Shown: positions 7,164-15,392 of the stretch, one piece after another | Layout: each line of letters opens with the position of its first letter | Position numbering within the stretch: the first letter of the stretch is position 1 | Source: DASZHC01 sp035938215 | GTDB lineage: Bacteria; Verrucomicrobiota; Verrucomicrobiia; Chthoniobacterales; JAFAMB01 | Direction: 5' to 3' | Length of the DNA: 24,140 nt | Assembly (NCBI GenBank): GCA_035938215.1 | Contig: DASZHC010000168.1 | Location: forward strand, 1-24,140 | The notes under the pieces: model-generated | What the model was told of the DNA's origin: nothing | Database searches by the model: none | Seen by the model: the letters and a program-made list of their open reading frames with translations, nothing else | Translations under genes and position numbers: made by a program

Positions 7164-9011
7164 TCATTGTTCGCAAAAGACGATCAGTTCTGGTTCCGCC
7201 AGAACGAATTGTCTCTGTTCCGGATCAAAATACCCGGTGCGGTCACCTCCGTAGACCTTCTCATTGGAGGATAGACCGCGGCCCCAGGTTCGCCCCAGCT
7301 TGGGCCGAAGCAGAGTTGATTCCGATTCAATTCTGCTCTCGTTCGCCAAAAGCTGCGCCAGGACAAGAATGTCGCCCGCTCTTCCGCGCCGGTAACGCAG
7401 GCCAATCGCAGTGTCCGAGACCCGTGCTATTCGCCAACGTCGCCGCCGGCGATCCCTGAGTTCGGTTCGACGAAACCTCAAAAAATCTGTGTAAAGAGCG
7501 AGGAGTTCTCGATGCGATGACTCCGCTACTTCAGACCAATTCAGTCTCGAATCCAGGAAAGTCTGCAAAGCTTGCGGGTCGGGAATTCGATTGCGTTTTT
7601 CCGGATCGCGAAAATCGGAGAACTCGGAGAACTCCTGACGGCGACCCTCCGTTACGCCTTTGCCCAGTTCGTCGTGATGGTCCGTGAAGTAGAGAAACGG
7701 AGTCGATGCGGCCCATTCCTGCCCCATGAACAGCATAGGCGTATAGGGTCCCACGAGAAGCAATGCAGATGCGGCTCGATAGGAAGCCGGTGATACGATC
7801 CGGTTAATGCGATCGCCAAAGGCCCGATTGCCGACTTGATCGTGGTTCGAGATGCAATGGATGAAATGCTCCGGTTCAATGTCCCCCGGCTTGGTTCCGC
7901 GACGTATGCCGTCCTTTTGTAATTGCCCGGTAAAGAGCCAGCCGAAGCGGAGCGTCTTTACCAGTTCTTTCATCGTTCCCTTGAAGTATCCCATGTAGCC
8001 TTCCCTTTCCTTCGTCATCTGCACGCGAACCACGTGATGAAAGTCATCGGCCCACACCCCGTCACAACCATATCCACCTTGCTCGCGGGAAAGCACCAGT
8101 TTGCGATCATTTCGCGGATCCTCGCAGATCACGAGTGAGCCACGCGCCTGGACGTTCTCTGCGATCTCCTGAATGAGGTGCTTGGGCGATTCGTCCGGTA
8201 TGGCGTGCGTCGCATCGAGGCGGAAACCGTCGACATGAAATTCCCTGATCCAGTATTGAGGATTCTCAGCAAAAAAACTCCTGACAGGACCAGACTCTTC
8301 GCCGTCGAGATTGAATGCGGCGCCCCAGGGGGTATGGTGCGCGGCGTTAAAGTACCGATCGGAATACACGCTCATGTAATTTCCGTCGGGTCCCAGATGG
8401 TTGTAAACCACGTCCAGAAGGATCGCCAGACCGGCCTGATGCGCCGCGTTCACAAGAATTCGTAGTTCCTCAGGCGAGCCGTAAACGTGCGCGGGAGCGT
8501 AAATAGAAACACAGTCATAACCCCAGTTCCTGTCTCCCGCGAAGTCTGCGATCGGCATCAATTCGATTGCATTGATCCCAGTACGTTTGAGGTGCTCAAA
8601 ATGCTCTATTATCGAGGCGAATTTTCCTTCAGTGGTAAAGGTACCGACATGCAGCTCGTAAATGACGAGCTCCCCAAGTTTAGGTCGAGCCCAGGTCGAA
8701 TCCGTCCAGGTGAACGACCTTCCATCAACTACTTGCGATGGACCATGGACACCCTTCGGCTGAAAACGGGAAGCGAGATCCGGAAACAGATTGCCGTCGA
8801 TCCGATACTTGTAGAGTGTTCCCACGCCCGCCGCTGGATCAAGGGCACTGCGATAGCCGTCGCCCTCCTCGGAGAGCGACAGTTCGCGAAGGATGCTTCC
8901 ATCCTCTGCGAGAATGGCCACAGACACTTGTTTCCGTCGGTCCGCCCAGGTCCGGAACGAGACTCCCCCTGGCACTATTTCCGCTCCTTGAGAATATAGT
9001 CTATTGTCCAT
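7164..9011 (-). CDS. treZ: Maltooligosyltrehalose trehalohydrolase (GH13) TreZ
   Basis: Hydrolyses maltooligosyl trehalose to free trehalose and a shortened maltooligosaccharide. The 615 residues hold an N-terminal beta-sandwich (GGVSFRTWADRRKQVSVAI), then VIYELHVGTFTTEGKF. The GH13 motifs are DVVYNHLGPDGNY (200-212), GFRLDATHAI with nucleophile Asp266, ICEDPRND with acid/base Glu297, and ISNHDQVGNRAFGDR with Asp391. DATHAI and CEDPRN are typical of TreZ rather than of branching enzymes. Its ATG overlaps the end of glgX by 11 bases, which suggests translational coupling. There is no separate Shine-Dalgarno sequence. It is cytoplasmic. Confidence 0.97.
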   Translation of the reverse strand: MDNRLYSQGAEIVPGGVSFRTWADRRKQVSVAILAEDGSILRELSLSEEGDGYRSALDPAAGVGTLYKYRIDGNLFPDLASRFQPKGVHGPSQVVDGRSFTWTDSTWARPKLGELVIYELHVGTFTTEGKFASIIEHFEHLKRTGINAIELMPIADFAGDRNWGYDCVSIYAPAHVYGSPEELRILVNAAHQAGLAILLDVVYNHLGPDGNYMSVYSDRYFNAAHHTPWGAAFNLDGEESGPVRSFFAENPQYWIREFHVDGFRLDATHAIPDESPKHLIQEIAENVQARGSLVICEDPRNDRKLVLSREQGGYGCDGVWADDFHHVVRVQMTKEREGYMGYFKGTMKELVKTLRFGWLFTGQLQKDGIRRGTKPGDIEPEHFIHCISNHDQVGNRAFGDRINRIVSPASYRAASALLLVGPYTPMLFMGQEWAASTPFLYFTDHHDELGKGVTEGRRQEFSEFSDFRDPEKRNRIPDPQALQTFLDSRLNWSEVAESSHRELLALYTDFLRFRRTELRDRRRRRWRIARVSDTAIGLRYRRGRAGDILVLAQLLANESRIESESTLLRPKLGRTWGRGLSSNEKVYGGDRTGYFDPEQRQFVLAEPELIVFCEQ

Positions 9012-11238
9012 CGGTTACTGTTTCAGCGGGTTTACTGGGCACCTTAGAGGGAGCCTTCCCGGCTTTTGTCGTCCAGGATTCTTCTCGAGCAAAGCTCTCT
9101 TCGCCTTCGGAAAGCTTCAATAGACAGATGCTTCTGTCGACCAATTCGACCTCCTCGCCTGCCGAGGTTACTTTGTGGGTTTTGAGAAACCCCCGCTCTT
9201 TGCTTGTGTCGAGAAGCAATTCCCATCGGATCTGTTCCCGTCCTGGCAAGATAAACGTTAACGGTTCGTAATGAGCATTAAACAACAAAAGGAAAGTGTC
9301 ATCGTGAATCGGTTCTCCCTTGAGATCTCGAATATCAATGGTTGATCCGCTCACCAGCATCCCGAGACATTTCGCGAATCCATTTGTCCAGTCCCGGTCA
9401 TTCATCTCAGCTCCGGATGGATTGAACCACATGATGTCCTTGACATCGGATCCCCGAATCCGCCTTCCCATGAAATATTTGGGCCGGCGAAAGACCGGAT
9501 GGTCCTTTCGAAATTTGATGATGCGTTTTGTAAAATCAAACAGAGCTTTGGCGTCGTCGTCCCAGTTCCAATTGAACCAGTTCAATGGATTATCCTGGCA
9601 GTAGGTATTATTGTTTCCTTGTTGGGTGCGCGAAAATTCGTCTCCGGCGTTTATCATCGGGACTCCCTGAGAGAGAAATAAAGTCGCGAGGAAGTTGCGT
9701 TGCTGCCGTCTTCGAAGCGCATTTATGACCGGATCGTCGGTGGGTCCTTCCGCGCCGCAGTTCCATGAGTTGTTGTTGCTATCCCCGTCGCGGTTTTCTT
9801 CCCCGTTCGCCTCGTTGTGCTTCTCGTTATATGAAACAAGATCTCTCAACGTGAATCCGTCGTGCGCAGTCACAAAATTGATGCTGGCATAGGGGCGTTT
9901 TCCCTGCTGCTCATAAAGATCCGGACTGCCCGTTATCCGGGAGGCGAATTCTCCCATGGTGTCGTGATCACCCTTCAAAAAGCGACGAACGCAGTCCCGA
10001 TATTTACCGTTCCATTCCGACCACGGAACAGGAAAATTTCCGACCATATACCCTCCTTCGCCGACATCCCAGGGTTCGGCGATGAGCTTTACCTGTGACA
10101 GAATAGGGTCTTGCAAAAGAATGTCGAAGAACCCGGCGTCTCGCTCGACAAAATGATCTTCGCGACCAAGCGTCGACGCCAGGTCGAAGCGGAACCCATC
10201 CACATGCATTTCAGTTACCCAATAGCGAAGGCTATCGGCGATGAGTTGAAGCAGCCTTGAGTTGCGAGTGTCGGGCGTGTTGCCGCAGCCGGTGTAATCC
10301 ATATAAAAACGGCGGTCGTTGAGCACCAGGCGGTAGTAGGCCGAATTATCGACGCCTTTGAACGAGAGCGTGGGGCCGAGGTGATTTCCTTCCGCTGTAT
10401 GGTTGTAAACCACATCGATGATAACCTCGAGTCCGGTACGATGCAGTTCGCGGACCATTTCTTTGAAATCGGTTACCTGGCCGCCCAATACCCCTTTGCT
10501 TGAATAGGTGGATTCAGGCGCAAAATAACCGATGGAATTGTAGCCCCAATAGTTTGAGAGGCCGCGATCCAGCAGGATGCTGTCATCGACATGCTCGTGC
10601 ACCGGCAGAAGCTCGATCGCTGTTACCCCAAGATCTTTGAAATACTTGATGGCCGCAGGGGATGCCAGTCCGGCATAGGTCCCGCGAAGCTCTTCCGGAA
10701 CTTTGTCCCAAAGTTTGCTGAAACCGCAAACATGCACTTCGTAAATAATCGACTCGTGAAGCGGAATCTGGGGTCGTTGATCCCTGCCCCAGGCAAAAGC
10801 GGTATCAACGACCACAGATTTTGACACGGATTTTGCGTTGTCTCTATAGTCCCGCGTAAGGTCCTCCTGAGCTTCGCCCAACGGATATGCGAACATCTCA
10901 GGACCCCACTTGATCTTTCCGGCAATCGCTTTGGCATAAGGATCGATGAGAACCTTTGAAGCATTAAATCGATGCCCGTCTAACGGCTCGTAATGGCCGT
11001 AAACACGGTAGCCATAAAGTTGCCCCGCTCGGATGTCAGGAAGCAAAACATGCCAGACATGGTCGGTCCGCTCCGTCATTCGGACCCTGACCGCCTCATG
11101 GTCCGCATCCGGGTGCTCAAACAGGCAAAGATCCACGCCGGTCGCATTTTCCGAATAGAGAGCAAAGTTAACCCCTTCGCCGGTCAAAGTTGCACCCAAA
11201 GGGTGAGGAGCACCGGTCCATACTCGCACCTTGTTCAT
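9001..11238 (-). CDS. glgX: Glycogen debranching enzyme GlgX/TreX (isoamylase type)
   Basis: Cleaves alpha-1,6 branches of glycogen or limit dextrin to release linear maltooligosaccharides, the substrate of TreY. The 745 residues start with the CBM48-type sandwich (PHPLGATLTGEGVNFALYSE). The GH13_11 motifs follow: DVVYNHTAEG (275-284), HVDGFRFDLAST with nucleophile Asp352, LIAEPWDVGEGGY with Glu388, and FVTAHDGFTLRDLVSYNEKHN with Asp460. The last segment, with NGEENRDG, is the GlgX/TreX signature. It is the first gene of the operon, so the trehalose pathway is complete in order of use: debranch, isomerise, release. The C-terminal 30 residues are Lys/Pro-rich and variable. The ATG at 11236-11238 follows a modest AGGGG about 11 bases upstream. 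Confidence 0.96.
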   Translation of the reverse strand: MNKVRVWTGAPHPLGATLTGEGVNFALYSENATGVDLCLFEHPDADHEAVRVRMTERTDHVWHVLLPDIRAGQLYGYRVYGHYEPLDGHRFNASKVLIDPYAKAIAGKIKWGPEMFAYPLGEAQEDLTRDYRDNAKSVSKSVVVDTAFAWGRDQRPQIPLHESIIYEVHVCGFSKLWDKVPEELRGTYAGLASPAAIKYFKDLGVTAIELLPVHEHVDDSILLDRGLSNYWGYNSIGYFAPESTYSSKGVLGGQVTDFKEMVRELHRTGLEVIIDVVYNHTAEGNHLGPTLSFKGVDNSAYYRLVLNDRRFYMDYTGCGNTPDTRNSRLLQLIADSLRYWVTEMHVDGFRFDLASTLGREDHFVERDAGFFDILLQDPILSQVKLIAEPWDVGEGGYMVGNFPVPWSEWNGKYRDCVRRFLKGDHDTMGEFASRITGSPDLYEQQGKRPYASINFVTAHDGFTLRDLVSYNEKHNEANGEENRDGDSNNNSWNCGAEGPTDDPVINALRRRQQRNFLATLFLSQGVPMINAGDEFSRTQQGNNNTYCQDNPLNWFNWNWDDDAKALFDFTKRIIKFRKDHPVFRRPKYFMGRRIRGSDVKDIMWFNPSGAEMNDRDWTNGFAKCLGMLVSGSTIDIRDLKGEPIHDDTFLLLFNAHYEPLTFILPGREQIRWELLLDTSKERGFLKTHKVTSAGEEVELVDRSICLLKLSEGEESFAREESWTTKAGKAPSKVPSKPAETVTDGQ

Positions 11239-11330
11239 ACTGAGCTTAACCCCTACTTGGTATCGCTGTCTTGTCGAACGAGAACTACCGCAATTTCCCT
11301 TTTCCCCAATTTTAGTACATTATGCTGCTA
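11239..11330. promoter_or_regulatory. Divergent promoter region, trehalose operon side
   Basis: The 181-base gap between divergent glgX and the glycosyltransferase gene must hold both promoters. The glgX side contains an AT-rich patch (about 11302-11327, attttagtacattatgct) with possible -10 hexamers on either strand. I find no confident -35/-10 pair and no clear operator. From 11331 to the glycosyltransferase start the gap is taken up by a mobile-element end. Confidence 0.4.
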
Positions 11331-11413
11331 GTGCCCTGTCCCCGAAATAACATGCCATTCGTTGCGTTCAAAATGGGCCGTCGGCAAGGCGCGAGGAGCG
11401 GAGCATATCTGGA
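11331..11413 (+). repeat. Solo copy of the MITE terminal unit
   Basis: This roughly 83-base stretch matches both ends of the element at 16583-16905. It begins after TA with GTGCCCTGTCCCCGAAATAA, continues through aaaatgggccgtcggcaagg and gcgaggagcggagcat, and ends with catatctggat. No matching opposite end is present, so it is a solo end or the remnant of a deleted copy. Its inner edge is only 6 bases before the ATG of the glycosyltransferase gene. The insertion has therefore replaced that gene's leader. Confidence 0.8.
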
Positions 11414-11419
11414 TTAACG

Positions 11420-12622
11420 ATGAAGAAGCGAGTTTTGATCATTTCGACCAGCGCGGGAACCGGCCATGTCCGAGCTGGCGAGGCGCTGACCAAGGTCTTC
11501 GAAGAGCATCCGAAAGTCGGCGAGGTGGTGCATAGCGACGCGCTTGATTTCACAAACAAATTGTTCCGGGACTTCTATTCGAAGCTTTATGACCGCCTCG
11601 TCCAGAACGCTCCTGAATTCCTCGGTTGGTGGTACAAGGAGAGCGACGAACCTTGGAAGACCGACGGGATGCGCCTGATGCTGGATCGCCTGAATACAGG
11701 CCCGCTGGTAAAGTTCATTCGCCAGTTCAATCCGCATATCACTGTCTGCACGCATTTCATGCCGGCTGGCATTATTTCTCATCTGATTGCGAAAAGTCTC
11801 CTGGATGCTCACCTCTCGATCGTCGTAACAGACCTGGATTTTCATGCAATGTGGTTGTGCCGTATGTTTCATCGCTATTTCGTGGCGATCGAGGAAACCA
11901 GGGTTCATCTCGAAGAACTGGGCTTGCCGAAGGACAGGATCACCGTTTCGGGCATCCCGATTGATCCGGCTTTTGCGGCTCCGATTGATCGGGTTGCCAC
12001 CAGGCTGGAGTACGACCTGAATCCCACCCGTCCAACGCTCCTGCTTTCGGCCGGCGCGCTGGGTGTCGGTCCGGCTGAGTTCGTTGTCCAACGGCTTAAA
12101 AATCTGCGATCCAAACCCCAGACGATCGTTGTGTGCGGCAGAAGCCAGGAAGCGCGCGATAAGGTAACGCAGCAGGTTGGCAACGATCGAGAGAATTTCA
12201 AGATCTTCGGATACAGCAGACAAATGCCTAAACTAATGAAGATTTCCGATTTATTCATCGGGAAACCCGGCGGGTTGACTACAGCCGAGGCGCTGGCGTG
12301 TGGATTGCCCATGGTCATCGTGAGCCCAATTCCGGGGCAGGAGGAACGTAACAGCGATCATCTGCTTGAGGACGGCGTGGCTGTGAAGTGCAACGAAATG
12401 ACCACGATTCCGTACAAGATTGACAATTTGCTGCAAAATCCGGTTCGCCTGGAGATTATGCGGCGCAATGCGTTAGCGCTGGGCCGGCCCAACGCGGCAC
12501 ATACGATTGTTGAGACCCTCGTCTATGACAAGGTCGGAGCGCTTGAAGTCAGCGACGATGAGGCTGAGGCAATCACAATCGCCGCAAGTAAGGAACGTGA
12601 TACGAAGGTCCGTTCAACATGA
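11420..12622 (+). CDS. MGDG-synthase/UgtP-like glycosyltransferase (GT28 type)
   Basis: The product is 400 residues with a GT-B fold. The N-terminal half begins VLIISTSAGTGHVRAGEAL, the glycine/histidine loop of the MGDG-synthase N-domain, and includes HFMPAG and VVTDLDFHAMW. The C-terminal half has the nucleotide-sugar motif GKPGGLTTAEALACGLPMV (281-299) and then PIPGQEERN (303-311). Known relatives are plant MGD1 (UDP-galactose to diacylglycerol), Bacillus UgtP (UDP-glucose to diacylglycerol) and, more distantly, MurG. I infer a membrane-associated transferase that glycosylates diacylglycerol or a similar lipid; the sugar is not predictable. There is no good Shine-Dalgarno sequence before the ATG, because the leader derives from a MITE end. 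It is coupled to the GH1 gene by an ATGA overlap. Confidence 0.85.
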   Translation: MKKRVLIISTSAGTGHVRAGEALTKVFEEHPKVGEVVHSDALDFTNKLFRDFYSKLYDRLVQNAPEFLGWWYKESDEPWKTDGMRLMLDRLNTGPLVKFIRQFNPHITVCTHFMPAGIISHLIAKSLLDAHLSIVVTDLDFHAMWLCRMFHRYFVAIEETRVHLEELGLPKDRITVSGIPIDPAFAAPIDRVATRLEYDLNPTRPTLLLSAGALGVGPAEFVVQRLKNLRSKPQTIVVCGRSQEARDKVTQQVGNDRENFKIFGYSRQMPKLMKISDLFIGKPGGLTTAEALACGLPMVIVSPIPGQEERNSDHLLEDGVAVKCNEMTTIPYKIDNLLQNPVRLEIMRRNALALGRPNAAHTIVETLVYDKVGALEVSDDEAEAITIAASKERDTKVRST

Positions 12623-14175
12623 GTGATTTTCTCTGGGGCGTCGCAACCTCAGCCTACCAGTCCGAAGGTGGGTACAATGGTCGGGACCAGCCGCAGACGA
12701 ACTGGGCCGCGGCTGAACGGAAGGGCGACGTCGTGACCGTGGCGGAAGCGGCCGATTTCTGGAGACGCTATCCGGAAGATTTCGCGCGTTGCCGGACTCT
12801 TGGCCTTAATGCTTTTCGTCTTGGCATTGAATGGAGTCGCGTACAACCCACGCGGATTGACGCACCGGGACCGCCTCCCTCATTCGACTATCGGGCGCTG
12901 GATCGTTACGTCGATATGCTCGTGCAATGCCGGCAAAATGGCCTTGAACCGATTGTTACTCTTCACCACTTTGTCCATCCCTCCTGGCTCGGAACGGATC
13001 CGTGGCTCGAACCAAGCACGACGGAACATTTTTGTCGTTATGTTCGAGAGACTTTGCTCTATGTCAATCGTGCGCTGACAGATCGTCACGGTTTTGCTCC
13101 AATCCGCTATTACATCACAATCAACGAACCGAACATGCTTGTGCTGAACACCTATTTCGGCACGCAGTTCCCGGGTCGGGGGCGCAAGACACATGGTTTA
13201 AGAACACTGCTTGATGTTTACCGCCAGATACTGATCACCCATGTCCAGGCGTACAATCTCATCCATCAGATATCTGTGGAACAAGGGTGGCCCGAGCCGA
13301 TGGTTACCTTTAACAATTATTGCAGCGATCTGTACTGGTCTGACAAGGTGTTGCTCGACTTGGTTTCGGTGCGGGAACGCGGTGTCCGATTGTCGAATCT
13401 CAGCGACTACATATTCGCGAAAATAGGCCAGTTTGAACAGGCGTTCTGCGCGGCAAGAATTCCTCTGAAAAAGGATGTGCCCTATTTTTTCGGTGCCTAC
13501 CTCAAAAAGATAAGCAATTGGCTCGGTTACAAGACATTCATTCCGGAATCTTTTGCCGGTTTGGTCGAGCAACTCTATGCGGTCAATCGACCGTCGGCAT
13601 TAGACTACATCGCAATCGATTATTACGACCCGTTCGCCGCCCATATGTTCCGGCATCCGGTCTGGTGGGATCACGAATTCAAAAACAAATCGCTGCGCAG
13701 CTGGCTGATGAACAGCGTCACCAGCAAATGGTGGGACTGGCGTGTTCTACCGGACGGCATGCGTTTCTTTTGTGACTACTACAGCAGAGATTTCGGACAC
13801 CGCCCCATTCTTGTCGCTGAAAATGGCATGGCGCTGAGGCGAAGGACGGATAACAAGAATACGCAGAGACGGGACCGCATGACTCGCAGCCATTTTCTAA
13901 GACTGCATGTCGCAGCCGTCAAGAGCATGATCGAGTCTGAGATCCCACTCATCGGTTATCTGCACTGGTCGCTATTCGACAACTACGAATGGGGATCCTT
14001 CACGCCGAGGTTCGGGCTCTATTCGATAAATTATGCGAGGGATCGCGAAAGGCTCGCAGAGGACCATCTCGGCGACCACCCTGCATTAACTTATGCCGAA
14101 CTCGTGAATGATTCCCTAGAATCCATCCGTTGGCCGGAGAGGATCGATCGTGTAGCCGGCAAGCCGTTTGCCTAG
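12619..14175 (+). CDS. GH1 family glycoside hydrolase (beta-glycosidase-like)
   Basis: The product is 518 residues, slightly longer than ordinary beta-glucosidases. GH1 landmarks are FLWGVATSAYQSEGG (4-18), LGIEWSRVQP (68-77), ITINEPNM with acid/base Glu170, ILVAENGMA with nucleophile Glu401, and YLHWSLFDNYEWGSFTPRFG (446-465). Both catalytic glutamates are present, so it should be active. There is no signal peptide, so it is cytoplasmic or membrane-associated. TLHHFVHPSWLG replaces the usual TLYHWDLPQWL, placing it in a divergent GH1 subgroup. Its ATGA start overlap with the glycosyltransferase implies translational coupling and linked function, perhaps remodelling or turnover of the glycolipid. 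A beta-glucosidase or beta-galactosidase acting on small sugars is the plain alternative. Its 3' end overlaps the convergent phosphoesterase gene by 60 bases. Confidence 0.92.
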   Translation: MSDFLWGVATSAYQSEGGYNGRDQPQTNWAAAERKGDVVTVAEAADFWRRYPEDFARCRTLGLNAFRLGIEWSRVQPTRIDAPGPPPSFDYRALDRYVDMLVQCRQNGLEPIVTLHHFVHPSWLGTDPWLEPSTTEHFCRYVRETLLYVNRALTDRHGFAPIRYYITINEPNMLVLNTYFGTQFPGRGRKTHGLRTLLDVYRQILITHVQAYNLIHQISVEQGWPEPMVTFNNYCSDLYWSDKVLLDLVSVRERGVRLSNLSDYIFAKIGQFEQAFCAARIPLKKDVPYFFGAYLKKISNWLGYKTFIPESFAGLVEQLYAVNRPSALDYIAIDYYDPFAAHMFRHPVWWDHEFKNKSLRSWLMNSVTSKWWDWRVLPDGMRFFCDYYSRDFGHRPILVAENGMALRRRTDNKNTQRRDRMTRSHFLRLHVAAVKSMIESEIPLIGYLHWSLFDNYEWGSFTPRFGLYSINYARDRERLAEDHLGDHPALTYAELVNDSLESIRWPERIDRVAGKPFA

Positions 14176-14967
14176 TACAAATTTGCGTTTGTGGGAGTCG
14201 ACTTGCCGCAGTTCGATTCTTTTCGAGTCGATGATCGCCGCGCACGCTCCGAAACAGGCAACAAACCCGCCGGTGTTGATGACGATCCGGGGATCGATCT
14301 TCCAGACGCCGGGAAAATGCGTGTGCCCGACCAATATGTACCGCGCTTGCGGCCGGAAAACCCGTGCAAGATTTGCGGCTTTTCCCGGAGTTTCCAACCA
14401 CGCCTTCAAAATCATGAGTGGACGGAACGGTGGCCAGAATTGGCGGAGGAACAGTTGCAAACCCGGCCAGCGATCATCCGTTAGAGCCGGCTCGATCAAC
14501 TCAAGTTCGATGGCCGTCCGCTTAGTGGCTAGAAGCCGTTTCTCGAAATCCGTGAAATCTTCGGGACCAAGATCGCCCAGGATTTCTCGATGCTTCATCA
14601 GGTAATGTTTTGCGGCCCGACTCCAGGGGGCCACACCGAGAAACAGAATGTCGCCGTGGGTGACCAGCACAGCTCCCTGGTGCAAATCCAAATGATTGAT
14701 GTTTGAAACTGTTGGATCATGGTTTCCGGTGACAAAAAATGCTTTTTTTCCCTCTTGATGGCAGATTCGGGCCAGTTCGGCCGCAAGCTTTCGCCCGATG
14801 GGTCGGTCGGTTGTATGCCTCATTTCCGCCGTATCTCCGTTGAAAATGATCGAGGACGAACCCTGGAACACTGGAGTGAGTTGTTCCGGATCTTTGATCC
14901 GTGAAGCTCGGTGACCGAGATGCAGATCCGATAAGATGAGCGTTGGTTCGGTCGGACTCAGGCTCAT
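14116..14967 (-). CDS. Calcineurin-like metallophosphoesterase
   Basis: The product is 283 residues with the full set of metallophosphoesterase motifs in order: SDLHLGHR (Asp14, His16), NGDTAEM (Asp45), TGNHDP (Asn82-His83), VTHGD (His104) and GHTHFPG near residue 215. The DLHLG start and single-domain layout resemble the LpxH/UDP-2,3-diacylglucosamine hydrolase branch. A segment (SRAAKHYLMKHREILGD) between the fourth and fifth motifs is not typical of LpxH, so the substrate is open. It starts one base inside the yjbQ stop (TAATG arrangement), preceded by GGAG at a spacing of 7, so it is translated from the same mRNA. Its last 60 bases overlap the end of the convergent GH1 gene. Confidence 0.85.
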   Translation of the reverse strand: MSLSPTEPTLILSDLHLGHRASRIKDPEQLTPVFQGSSSIIFNGDTAEMRHTTDRPIGRKLAAELARICHQEGKKAFFVTGNHDPTVSNINHLDLHQGAVLVTHGDILFLGVAPWSRAAKHYLMKHREILGDLGPEDFTDFEKRLLATKRTAIELELIEPALTDDRWPGLQLFLRQFWPPFRPLMILKAWLETPGKAANLARVFRPQARYILVGHTHFPGVWKIDPRIVINTGGFVACFGACAAIIDSKRIELRQVDSHKRKFVLGKRLAGYTIDPLRPTDGF

Positions 14968-15392
14968 TACGTTTCTCCGATTACGCTCACCGCGATCGAA
15001 CGGGAATGCGAATGGCGACGATGTTCGTAGACGAAAATCCCTTGCCAGGTTCCCAGACTCAACCGGCCATCGCGCACCGGGATCGACTCCGAAGTCCGCG
15101 TAAGCGCCATCCGAATGTGACTCGGCATGTCGTCCGATCCTTCCATTGTGTGGGTAAAGTAAGAAGCTTCCTCGGGGATTAAGCGGGCAAAGAATTCTTC
15201 AAGGTCGCCTCTGGCCGACGGGTCCGCGTTCTCGAAAATAATTAGACTCGCGCTTGTATGTTTAATAAAAATCGTTGCAAGCCCGTTCCTGACGCGGCTT
15301 TCCCGGACAATGTCTTGAACCCTTGGCGTTACTTCATGGGTCCCCTTGCCATGCGTTGTAAGGCTGAACTCAGCATTATAAACACACGTCAT
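14967..15392 (-). CDS. yjbQ: YjbQ/UPF0047 family protein (thiamine-phosphate synthase-like)
   Basis: The product is 141 residues, the normal size of this compact single-domain family. The family signatures are IFIKHTSASLIIFENADP (about 42-59), FTHTMEGSDDMPSHIRMAL (about 79-97) and LGTWQGIFVYEHRRHSHSR near the end. The histidines and Glu of these motifs form the conserved metal-binding pocket of the trimer. Some members can substitute for thiamine-phosphate synthase in E. coli when overexpressed, but the physiological role is unsettled. It lies between an EstB-like hydrolase gene, which it overlaps by 17 bases, and the phosphoesterase gene, overlapped by 1 base, so the three form a tight operon. 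Confidence 0.93.
   Translation of the reverse strand: MTCVYNAEFSLTTHGKGTHEVTPRVQDIVRESRVRNGLATIFIKHTSASLIIFENADPSARGDLEEFFARLIPEEASYFTHTMEGSDDMPSHIRMALTRTSESIPVRDGRLSLGTWQGIFVYEHRRHSHSRSIAVSVIGET

Noticed and set aside
11414..12223. Minus-strand 269-codon open frame
   Set aside because: It is the antisense shadow of the glycosyltransferase gene, which has clear motifs and an ATGA-coupled partner.
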